A stretch of DNA of 10,724 bases, from the NCBI GenBank assembly GCA_017382915.1, contig JAFNZJ010000043.1, forward strand, positions 1-10,724, written 5' to 3'. The position numbers and the translations under genes were made by a program. Position 1 is the stretch's first letter. Each line of letters starts with the position of its first letter. Below are positions 5,810-10,724 of this stretch, in pieces. The stretch is from Clostridia bacterium. GTDB lineage: Bacteria > Bacillota > Clostridia > Oscillospirales > Acutalibacteraceae. The notes below the pieces were generated by a model. It was not told where the DNA came from and made no database searches. It was given only the letters and a program-made list of their open reading frames with translations.

Positions 5810-6316
5810 ATGAATGAAAAGTTAAAAAAATTTTTAGATGCTCAAAAAGATTCCGAAACAAAGAAGAATGAAGAGACAAAACAAAAAACCTTACTTGATT
5901 TAGGGTTGTATGAAAAAGTTTATTCTCCTGATAATAAATATAGCGAGGAATTTTGTTTGTCCGAGTGGGACAGCACTACTCAAGCAAGTAAATACTATAA
6001 AAAAGTTCCAATAGAAATTACTGATGAAGAATATCAAGAAGTGAAAAAATATTCGGAAAAAGAAGTTGCGACTGAAAACAACTCTGTTGCCGTAGCACTA
6101 ACAATTATAGCGTGGCTTATATTTATCGGAGGATTTATTGCTGGTATTGTGTTAGGTATGGTAGAGGTGGAAAAAGGATACTATTATACATATACAGATA
6201 CGGAATTTTCTTTTGCAATCGCTTTCGTTTACTGGTGTGTTTCTTTGATAAGTGGAACTATGTTCCTTGGATTTGCTGAAATTATTAAATTATTAGATGC
6301 TATTAAAAGGAAATAA
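5810..6316 (+). CDS. Small two-helix membrane protein of unknown function
   Basis: I do not recognise the family. The 168-residue product begins with a charged, lysine- and glutamate-rich cytoplasmic-looking stretch (1-90). It contains ITDEEYQEVKKYS, a phrase that tends to recur in small Clostridia proteins. Two predicted membrane helices follow at about 92-117 (rich in Ile, Gly and Ala) and 133-156, joined by a tyrosine-rich loop (GYYYTYTDTE), with a short positive tail ending in IKRK. There is no signal peptide. AGGAG (5796-5800) lies 9 nt before the ATG, and a consensus promoter lies just upstream. Codons are more AT-rich than those of lysS, fitting acquisition with the inferred element. 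Function unknown; being the only cargo of its segment hints at a stand-alone role. Confidence 0.8.
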   Translation: MNEKLKKFLDAQKDSETKKNEETKQKTLLDLGLYEKVYSPDNKYSEEFCLSEWDSTTQASKYYKKVPIEITDEEYQEVKKYSEKEVATENNSVAVALTIIAWLIFIGGFIAGIVLGMVEVEKGYYYTYTDTEFSFAIAFVYWCVSLISGTMFLGFAEIIKLLDAIKRK

Positions 6317-6356
6317 TACATTTTATAATTTACCACAATTTTACCACAGTTTAGGG

Positions 6357-6390
6357 ACAAATTATAATAATTTATAAGAAGATATAAGAA
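6357..6390 (+). repeat. 34-bp direct repeat, right copy
   Basis: It matches 5577-5610 at 31 of 34 positions. It lies about 85 bp before lysS tail copy B. TTATAAGAA is kept at 6372-6380 and TATAAGAA at 6383-6390, and a further TTATAAGAACTTATA follows at 6433-6447. The cluster next to an attachment-like core is what a tyrosine recombinase arm region looks like. Confidence 0.7.
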
Positions 6391-6474
6391 AATCTTGAAT
6401 TTTGCTGTTTTTTGAAGGCAAGGTATAAAAGGTTATAAGAACTTATAAAACTTTTTTAAACCCATTTTTAACGT

Positions 6475-6501
6475 ATCCCAACAATGAAGCCCCTCGATTA
6501 A
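6475..6501 (+). repeat. lysS 3'-end direct repeat, copy B (inferred middle attachment site)
   Basis: Codons at 6478-6501 read PTMKPLD-stop, preceded by ATC (Ile). Compared with the true lysS end the changes are all synonymous: Pro CCA for CCC, Lys AAG for AAA, Pro CCC for CCG, Leu CTC for TTG and Asp GAT for GAC. Upstream of 6475 no lysS similarity remains and the frame closes two codons earlier, so this is not the end of a second gene. Confidence 0.75.
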
Positions 6502-6591
6502 GAAAATGCCGTAAAATAGCGGTATTACAGGGTTTTCAAGACCTTACAAAAACCGATTTACGACACATTTATGACAAATGAAAAAATGAGA

Positions 6592-6626
6592 CACCCTATG
6601 ACCGTAAAAAGTCATAGGGTGTTTTT
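6592..6626 (+). terminator. Intrinsic terminator, near-copy of the one at 7563
   Basis: CACCCTATGAC (6592-6602) pairs perfectly with GTCATAGGGTG (6611-6621), followed by five T. Stem and tail closely match 7563-7596. It lies 90 nt after tail copy B, and 65 nt beyond the acyltransferase stop as read on the minus strand. Confidence 0.85.
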
Positions 6627-6690
6627 GCATATTTTTATTAAACTGACCGACAAAGTGGAAATTACCTAATATATATTTAGACCTATATAT

Positions 6691-7245
6691 TTAGACTGTT
6701 CTGTTAATATAACCTTCTGTTGCGTTTTCTTTATGTATGATTTTTGCTGGATTACCAATAACAATTGAATGGTCAGGAACATCAAAATTCACATAACTTA
6801 ATGGTGCGATTAAAACATCGCTTCCTATTTTTATGTTGCCTACAATTACTGCGTTTGTACCAATCCAACAGTTATCACCTATCGTTGGAGTGCCTTTTCT
6901 CTTGCCACGGTTTTCTTGTCCGATGGTTACACCTGTCGCAATGTTTATATTTTTACCCAAAATAGTGGCTGGATTAATAATAATACGACCACTATGGCCA
7001 ATATAAAAGCCTTCACCGATTTCGGTGCATGCTGGGATTTGAATTTGGCTTTTCTGAGAAATTCGTCTTAATTTCAACTTGTAGTATACGCTAAGGAACA
7101 AATTCGAACTTTCTTTGACTTTTCTAAAAGCACGAAGGTATTTTATTTCAATTGGACGCAACAACCTGTTCTTGATACTTTCTCCTTTATCTCCGTAATA
7201 CCTATACAAATCTGATGTAAAGGCTGACTTGCTCATATTTTTCAT
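6691..7245 (-). CDS. Hexapeptide-repeat acyltransferase, serine O-acetyltransferase-like
   Basis: The 184-residue product has a helical N-terminal part (1-65) and a left-handed beta-helix of hexapeptide repeats (about 70-166). The helix includes IGEGFYIGHSGRIII, GVTIGQENRGKRKGTPTIGDNCWIGTNAVIVGNIKIG and the closing GNPAKII. This is the layout of CysE-like and polysaccharide O-acetyltransferases that use acetyl-CoA. H84 in the GHSG turn matches the catalytic histidine of serine acetyltransferases. The second active-site histidine of true CysE (HGVTLGG) is replaced (ATGVTIGQ), so the acceptor may be a sugar rather than serine. Two starts are possible: ATG 7245 with AAGGA about 7 nt away, or ATG 7236 with AAGGAG 10 nt away. 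Own promoter at 7309-7337. It lies alone, with no cysteine or capsule genes nearby, inside the inferred second element. Confidence 0.88.
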   Translation of the reverse strand: MKNMSKSAFTSDLYRYYGDKGESIKNRLLRPIEIKYLRAFRKVKESSNLFLSVYYKLKLRRISQKSQIQIPACTEIGEGFYIGHSGRIIINPATILGKNINIATGVTIGQENRGKRKGTPTIGDNCWIGTNAVIVGNIKIGSDVLIAPLSYVNFDVPDHSIVIGNPAKIIHKENATEGYINRTV

Positions 7246-7308
7246 ACTCCTTTCCTTTTGCCTATTTATCAGGCACCACTATAAATTCAAGTTTATCGAA
7301 CTAACTGC

Positions 7309-7337
7309 ATTATACAACAAATTACTAAAAATTGCAA
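7309..7337 (-). promoter_or_regulatory. Sigma-A promoter of the acyltransferase gene
   Basis: On the minus strand TTGCAA (7337-7332) and TATAAT (7314-7309) are 17 bp apart. The leader to the ATG at 7245 would be about 57 nt. Confidence 0.75.
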
Positions 7338-7413
7338 CATATACTCTCTTGTTTGATTTGGGCCATTTTTTAGACCATTTCAGAGGTATGATATGTGCTA
7401 AAAAGGTAAATTG

Positions 7414-7496
7414 AGGTAAGATAATTTTTTAAAGGCAAAAATTCTGTGCTTTTGTTGGGTAAGAAAAATCACAAAAAAGCAAGATTAGGTAAGATA
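7414..7496 (+). repeat. Short direct repeats AGGTAAGATA near lysS tail copy C
   Basis: AGGTAAGATA occurs exactly at 7414-7423 and 7487-7496. A related GGGTAAGAAA lies at 7457-7466 and AAGGTAAATT just before. They all point the same way and end about 30 bp before copy C, like arm-type sites beside a recombination core. A minus-strand GGTAAGAAGA at 5630-5621 may be a relative. Confidence 0.55.
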
Positions 7497-7527
7497 TTTG
7501 CTTGGAAGTTTTAGATCCCTTTCATAC

Positions 7528-7553
7528 TCCCCACAATGAAGCCGTTAGACTAA
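7528..7553 (+). repeat. lysS 3'-end direct repeat, copy C (inferred right attachment site)
   Basis: It matches 5548-5573 at 24 of 26 positions. Codons 7530-7553 read PTMKPLD-stop, with two synonymous changes (Lys AAG for AAA, Leu TTA for TTG). Upstream similarity to lysS stops at once. It lies 9 bp before the terminator at 7563, as a native lysS end would. I infer this is the original chromosomal lysS tail displaced by insertion. Confidence 0.85.
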
Positions 7554-7562
7554 TAAAACAAA

Positions 7563-7596
7563 CACCCTATGACCACAAAGGCCATAGGGTGTTTTT
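7563..7596. terminator. Bidirectional terminator, probably the ancestral lysS terminator
   Basis: CACCCTATGACC (7563-7574) pairs with GGCCATAGGGTG (7580-7591) with one A-C mismatch, followed by five T. On the minus strand it follows the DUF3784 gene by 16 nt and is trailed by a T-rich run. It therefore serves convergent transcripts from both sides. Confidence 0.88.
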
Positions 7597-7612
7597 ATAT
7601 TTAGGTTACTAT

Positions 7613-7939
7613 TTAAAATATTCCTTTATTATATTTAATCATAGCATAAAAGGCAATTATACTGCCCACCACTAAACCAACTATTGAAACGGCGGTGCCT
7701 AAAATATTGTATATATCTTCTTTTAAAATGGTTGCCACAAATAATAGCCCGCCCATAATAATTAATGAGGTGCCAATAATTATCATACCCAGTCCTACCA
7801 TTTTGCCAAAGGGTAACATATCTTCATCGCTAACACGCTTTCGATGGTAAGAATGCAGCATGGAAACGTTACCTTTCCTATTTAAAATACCTATAATAAT
7901 CAATACCACGCCAACAACGGCAGTAACTATACTTTCCAT
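7613..7939 (-). CDS. DUF3784-type small membrane protein
   Basis: The 108-residue product has three predicted membrane helices (about 3-19, 46-70 and 77-101). The cytoplasmic-looking loop between the first two carries ILNRKGNVSMLHSYHRKRVSDEDMLPFGKMVGLG, which I recognise as the signature of the DUF3784 family, common in Clostridia and of unknown function. Family lengths are similar, so the gene looks complete. AGGGGG lies about 5 nt before the ATG. A possible promoter lies at 7977-8005, and transcription ends at the bidirectional hairpin 7563-7596. It is divergent from the sugar-kinase operon at 8106. It is probably a resident gene that originally lay just beyond lysS. Confidence 0.87.
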   Translation of the reverse strand: MESIVTAVVGVVLIIIGILNRKGNVSMLHSYHRKRVSDEDMLPFGKMVGLGMIIIGTSLIIMGGLLFVATILKEDIYNILGTAVSIVGLVVGSIIAFYAMIKYNKGIF

Positions 7940-7976
7940 AATTTCCCCCTATAATTTTAAGTTAGATGTTATAACC

Positions 7977-8005
7977 ATTTTAACATAAAATCACATCAAT
8001 TTCAA
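7977..8005 (-). promoter_or_regulatory. Candidate sigma-A promoter for the DUF3784 gene
   Basis: On the minus strand TTGAAA (8005-8000) and TAAAAT (7982-7977) are 17 bp apart. Both hexamers match the consensus at most positions, but the region is AT-rich, so chance matches are easy. Confidence 0.5.
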
Positions 8006-8045
8006 AGTTAAATATAATAAATAAAAATAGTTTATTTTTACCCCA

Positions 8046-8074
8046 TTGCAATAGGGCAAAATATGTGTTACAAT
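8046..8074 (+). promoter_or_regulatory. Sigma-A promoter of the nucleotidyltransferase-kinase operon
   Basis: TTGCAA (8046-8051) and TACAAT (8069-8074) are 17 bp apart, with TGT before the -10. The transcript would start near 8081, about 25 nt before the ATG, leaving no room for a riboswitch. No operator-like inverted repeat was noticed around it. Confidence 0.7.
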
Positions 8075-8105
8075 TACTTTGTATAAAAGTTTTAGGAGAC
8101 TGTAT

Positions 8106-10493
8106 ATGAAAGATATTGCAGCAGTTATTTTATGTGCGGGTAAAGGCTCGCGTATGAATGATGATTCCAAAAGCAAGGTTTGTTTTGACTGTGCCGGTGT
8201 ACCGGTTATTTGTCGAATAATTGATAATATGAAGGCGGCAGGTATTAGCCGCTTTGTGGTGGTTATTGGCCACCAGGCATACAGCGTTATGGACTGTCTT
8301 GATGGCGTTGATGGCGTTATTTACGCATATCAAAAGGAGCAAAAAGGTACAGGCCACGCAGCCCTTTGCGGTTTAAAAGCATTAAAGGCTATGGGTCATA
8401 CAGGCCCCACCATTGTTTCAATGGGTGATAAAATTATATCAAAAACGGCCGTTGAAGGTCTGCTTTCACGCATTGAGTCTGCAAAGGTTGTATGGGGCGT
8501 TCAGCCCATAACTGACAATTTTAACGGCGGTCGTGTAGTAGTCCGTGACGGTAAGCCTTTTGGTGTTGTAGAATTTGCAGATGCCGGCTTAATGGCGCTG
8601 GCAAATGTACCGTCAGACAGGTATAAAGCCACTTTGCGGGCAATAGGTCTTAACCCCAAAAAGGCCGAAAAGGTGATTAAATGCGCCCTGCAAACCAAAC
8701 CCAGTGCAACCTGCACCCTTTGTGGTGAGGAGTTTACAGCCGATGAAATTTTATCAACACCTTATGCCAACGCAGCCTTTTATTGCTTTGATACTGAAGC
8801 GGTTATTAAGGCAATCGGTACACTTGGTGCCGATAACGCACAGGGTGAGGTATACCTTACCGACACGCTTGAATATTTTGCTAAAACCAATGACGCCGCG
8901 TTGTATGAGGTATCCAACCGCAGTGATATGCTTACCTATAGCACAAAATATGAACTGCGTAAAGTCAGTGAACATTTTATGCGTACCGCAAGTGAATATA
9001 AGCAGTCCATTGAAAAGGGTGAAATGGATGACTTTTTTGCTGATTTATATGGCGATGGTGCCTTACACCAAAAACAAAGGTATACCGAACTTTTAAATAA
9101 GTTTTATGAAAAATATGGCGACCGTAAGGTTGTTATTACCCGCGCACCCGGTAGGGTTAATTTAATGGGTAGGCATATTGACCACCGCGGCGGCGGAATA
9201 AATGTGTTGGCCACCGATTGTGACCAGGTTTTTGTTTCGTCAAGGCGCGATGATGATTTGGTGCAAATTTCAAATGTTGATTCAGCCTATCCCGACCGCG
9301 CTTTTTCAATAAGTGAAACACTTGCGCTTGGCACTAATGAATCTTGGCTTGGCTACCTTGGCGATGAAAGGGTCAAGGCCGATTTAGCAAATAATGCGGG
9401 CGATTGGGCAAACTATGTAAAATCCTCTGTTTTAAGGGCTTCGCTTTATGCCGAAGTTCCGCTTTGCGGTATGGATATGATGGCCAGCGGCAGCATTCCT
9501 ATTGCGGCAGGTCTTTCATCATCATCGGCTATTGTTGTAGCCGTTATGGAAGCTGTCAATGCGCTTGGTTGCCTTAATTCACCCGAAAAAACATTTATTG
9601 ACCTATGTGGTGAGGGTGAATGGTTTGTTGGCTCCCGCGGTGGTGCAGGTGACCACGCAGCCATGAAGTGCGCACAAAAAAATGCAATAGTTCATTTAGA
9701 TTTTAAACCCTTTACAGTTGGCGAAAAAATGCATTTTTCAAATGAATATGCCGTTTTGGTTGCCAATTCCATGTTACAGGCCAAAAAATCTGAGGGCAGT
9801 AAAGATGCCTTTAATGAAAAGGTTGCCTGCTATGAAATTGCATTTATGTTGCTTCAGCGTTCATACCCACAGTATGAACTAAAGGAATTTAGGGATTTGG
9901 CAAAAATCAGACCCTATTCAGCAGTTTATGAAATGCTTCGTTCATTACCCGAAACCATTACCAGGGGCGGTATTAAAGCCCTGCTTCCCGCACATAAAAA
10001 GCAGTTAGAAACCATTTTTGCAACCCATAAGGAACCACTGGTGTATGAACTGCGCGGCGTAGCGCTGTTTGGCGTTTCTGAATGTGCCCGCGCTGAAATA
10101 TTCACCTCAGTATTGCAGGATGGTGAGTATGAAAAACTGGGCGATATGATGAAAATCAGTCATAACGGCGACCGTGTTGGTGTACCGCCCATTACCGATG
10201 AAATGCTTGATGAACTTATAAAGCAAAACATCCCGTTTGAACTGCAAAGCGGTGCATACCGTTGCTCAACTGTGGAGATTGATGCCCTTTGTGATTTGTT
10301 AAATTCAACCGAGGGCGTGCTTGGTAGTGAGCTTGTCGGCGCAGGTCTTGGCGGTTGTGTTGTGGCGCTTATTAAAAAGGATGCCGCCGATTTGGTTATT
10401 GATACCGTAAATAAAGGCTATTATGACCGCTTTGGTTATCCACACGCCGCACAGGTGTATTCAGCCTCTGCCGGTTCAGCAGTAATATTTTAA
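8106..10493 (+). CDS. Bifunctional GlmU-like nucleotidyltransferase / galactokinase-type GHMP kinase
   Basis: The 795-residue product joins two enzymes. The N-terminal part (1-260) is a sugar-phosphate nucleotidyltransferase with LCAGKGSRM (9-17), QKGTGHAAL (79-87), GDKI (107-110, metal aspartate D108), VVEFADA (154-160), NAAFYCF (222-228) and EVYLTD (248-253), the GlmU/UDP-GlcNAc pyrophosphorylase pattern. The C-terminal part (about 338-795) is a GHMP kinase of galactokinase type: APGRVNLMGRHIDHRGG (347-363), the ATP loop GSIPIAAGLSSSSA (462-475), the probable catalytic aspartate D516 in RGGAGDHAAM, and GAGLGGCVVALI (745-756). Together they could turn a free sugar into sugar-1-phosphate and then a nucleotide sugar. 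The substrate is unknown. The usual galactokinase GEH is GRH here, so galactose need not be the substrate. AGGAG (8094-8098) lies 7 nt before the ATG; an open extension of nine codons upstream overlaps that site. Comparable in plan to the Bacteroides fucokinase/GDP-fucose pyrophosphorylase. Confidence 0.93.
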   Translation: MKDIAAVILCAGKGSRMNDDSKSKVCFDCAGVPVICRIIDNMKAAGISRFVVVIGHQAYSVMDCLDGVDGVIYAYQKEQKGTGHAALCGLKALKAMGHTGPTIVSMGDKIISKTAVEGLLSRIESAKVVWGVQPITDNFNGGRVVVRDGKPFGVVEFADAGLMALANVPSDRYKATLRAIGLNPKKAEKVIKCALQTKPSATCTLCGEEFTADEILSTPYANAAFYCFDTEAVIKAIGTLGADNAQGEVYLTDTLEYFAKTNDAALYEVSNRSDMLTYSTKYELRKVSEHFMRTASEYKQSIEKGEMDDFFADLYGDGALHQKQRYTELLNKFYEKYGDRKVVITRAPGRVNLMGRHIDHRGGGINVLATDCDQVFVSSRRDDDLVQISNVDSAYPDRAFSISETLALGTNESWLGYLGDERVKADLANNAGDWANYVKSSVLRASLYAEVPLCGMDMMASGSIPIAAGLSSSSAIVVAVMEAVNALGCLNSPEKTFIDLCGEGEWFVGSRGGAGDHAAMKCAQKNAIVHLDFKPFTVGEKMHFSNEYAVLVANSMLQAKKSEGSKDAFNEKVACYEIAFMLLQRSYPQYELKEFRDLAKIRPYSAVYEMLRSLPETITRGGIKALLPAHKKQLETIFATHKEPLVYELRGVALFGVSECARAEIFTSVLQDGEYEKLGDMMKISHNGDRVGVPPITDEMLDELIKQNIPFELQSGAYRCSTVEIDALCDLLNSTEGVLGSELVGAGLGGCVVALIKKDAADLVIDTVNKGYYDRFGYPHAAQVYSASAGSAVIF

Positions 10494-10517
10494 TTAAAAG
10501 TTTTAGGGGGCTGTTTT

Positions 10518-10724
10518 ATGGAACTTATAAATAAAGCTATTCAGTTTGCGGTTAAGGCGCATAGTGGCGCCTACCGTAAATTCAGCAATACACCGTATAT
10601 TCTTCACCCGCTTGAGGTTATGACAATTGCAGGTACTATGACCGATGATGAAGAGGTTTTAGCCGCCGCAGTACTGCATGACACAGTTGAGGATGCAGGC
10701 ATTACCTTAGCAGAAATTGAAAAA
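10518..10724 (+). CDS. RelA/SpoT-type HD-domain hydrolase (N-terminal part, cut by window edge)
   Basis: The 69 visible residues begin MELINKAIQFAVKAHSGAYRKFSNTPYILHPLEV and include AAAVLHDTVED. These are the hallmarks of the HD hydrolase of (p)ppGpp-degrading enzymes: a histidine at 15, LHP at 29-31 and the HD pair at 54-55 for the metal, with the ED downstream. The very early start of the HD domain suggests a small stand-alone MESH1-like hydrolase rather than long RelA/SpoT, but the C-terminus is outside the window. AGGGGG (10505-10510) lies 7 nt before the ATG. Only 24 nt separate it from the kinase gene and no terminator lies between, so they form an operon. Confidence 0.88.
   Translation, partial: MELINKAIQFAVKAHSGAYRKFSNTPYILHPLEVMTIAGTMTDDEEVLAAAVLHDTVEDAGITLAEIEK

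Larger units (their letters stand above)
5574..6501. mobile_element. Inferred remnant of an element integrated in the lysS 3' end (first of two)
   Basis: This segment lies between the real lysS stop and the second copy of its last eight codons. It is visibly more AT-rich than lysS. It holds a terminator, one promoter, one small membrane-protein gene, and short direct repeats near both ends (5577-5610 and 6357-6390). No integrase, excisionase, replication or conjugation gene is present. If it is mobile, it would have to be moved by an enzyme encoded elsewhere, as in cis-mobilisable elements that keep only attachment sites. Confidence 0.55.
6317..6690. other. Gene-free AT-rich stretch with repeats, a lysS tail copy and a terminator
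   Basis: No convincing reading frame. In order it holds two TTACCACA repeats (6330-6337, 6341-6348), the second copy of the 34-bp repeat (6357-6390), another TTATAAGAACTTATA (6433-6447), the lysS tail copy B (6475-6501), about 90 bp of unassigned sequence, the terminator at 6592-6626, and a 12-bp tandem-like repeat ATATATTTAGAC (6671-6682, 6685-6696). The last copy of that repeat includes the stop codon of the acyltransferase gene. Confidence 0.6.
6502..7553. mobile_element. Inferred remnant of a second element in tandem at the lysS 3' end
   Basis: This segment lies between lysS tail copies B and C. It holds a terminator, a minus-strand acyltransferase gene with its own promoter, and a repeat-rich right end (GGTAAGAWA copies, 7414-7496) next to copy C. 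Both inferred elements carry a similar short block before the right-hand tail copy: TTTTTTGAAGGCAA at 6408-6421 and TTTTTTAAAGGCAA at 7425-7438. No recombinase gene is present. Confidence 0.5.
7246..7612. other. Gene-free stretch with promoter, arm-type repeats, lysS tail copy C and terminator
   Basis: Positions 7246-7340 hold the leader and promoter of the acyltransferase gene. A plus-strand frame across 7229-7414 is open but lies over that promoter and has no recognisable content. From 7400 to 7500 the sequence is AT-rich with GGTAAGA repeats. Tail copy C (7528-7553) and the bidirectional terminator (7563-7596) follow. Confidence 0.6.

Noticed and set aside
10..6571. Shared ACGACACATTTATG at the window start and at 6560-6573
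   Set aside because: A single 14-nt match in AT-rich DNA without flanking similarity can arise by chance in a window of this size, so I do not claim a link between the two sites.
7229..7414. 61-residue plus-strand reading frame
   Set aside because: It overlaps the start, leader and promoter of the acyltransferase gene on the other strand, and no good ribosome binding site or family resemblance is visible.
8704..9096. 130-residue plus-strand reading frame in another frame within the nucleotidyltransferase-kinase gene
   Set aside because: It is a shadow of the 795-residue gene, whose motifs run through the same region in the correct frame.

Overview
The window looks like chromosome of an endospore-forming member of the Clostridia. 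The first gene is spoIVA, the rpsF-ssb-rpsR block and greA-lysS have Firmicutes-like sequences, promoters are sigma-A type with 17-bp spacers, and Shine-Dalgarno sequences are strong. An Oscillospiraceae/Ruminococcaceae-like gut lineage is my best guess, but it is only an impression.

Layout. Positions 1-132 hold a run of hairpins that resembles the end of an IS200/IS605-type element. spoIVA (211-1689, +) follows, with its own terminator. Positions 1733-2153 hold four tandem ~99-bp units plus a partial fifth, each with a long hairpin. The array ends exactly at the stop codon of rpsR. The minus-strand operon rpsF-ssb-rpsR (3189 down to 2154) starts from a clear promoter at 3266-3294. Going right, greA (3537-4010) and lysS (4065-5573) follow, with a hairpin in the greA leader and an intrinsic terminator between the two genes.

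The most interesting part is 5548-7553. The last eight codons of lysS (Pro-Thr-Met-Lys-Pro-Leu-Asp-stop) occur three times: at the real gene end (5550-5573), at 6478-6501 and at 7530-7553. The copies differ only by synonymous changes. This is what is left when site-specific elements integrate into the 3' end of a gene and restore it. I infer two tandem, integrase-less remnants (about 0.93 and 1.05 kb). One carries a small membrane protein (5810-6316, +) and the other a hexapeptide acyltransferase (6691-7245, -). Short repeats near the ends resemble recombinase arm sites. The third copy is followed 9 bp later by a bidirectional terminator, probably the ancestral lysS terminator, and then by a DUF3784-type membrane protein (7613-7939, -).

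The right end holds a plus-strand operon. A 795-residue protein (8106-10493) fuses a GlmU-like nucleotidyltransferase to a galactokinase-type GHMP kinase, suggesting salvage of a free sugar to a nucleotide sugar by one polypeptide. It is followed after 24 bp by the start of a RelA/SpoT-type HD hydrolase (10518 to the window edge). No tRNA, rRNA or CRISPR array was seen.
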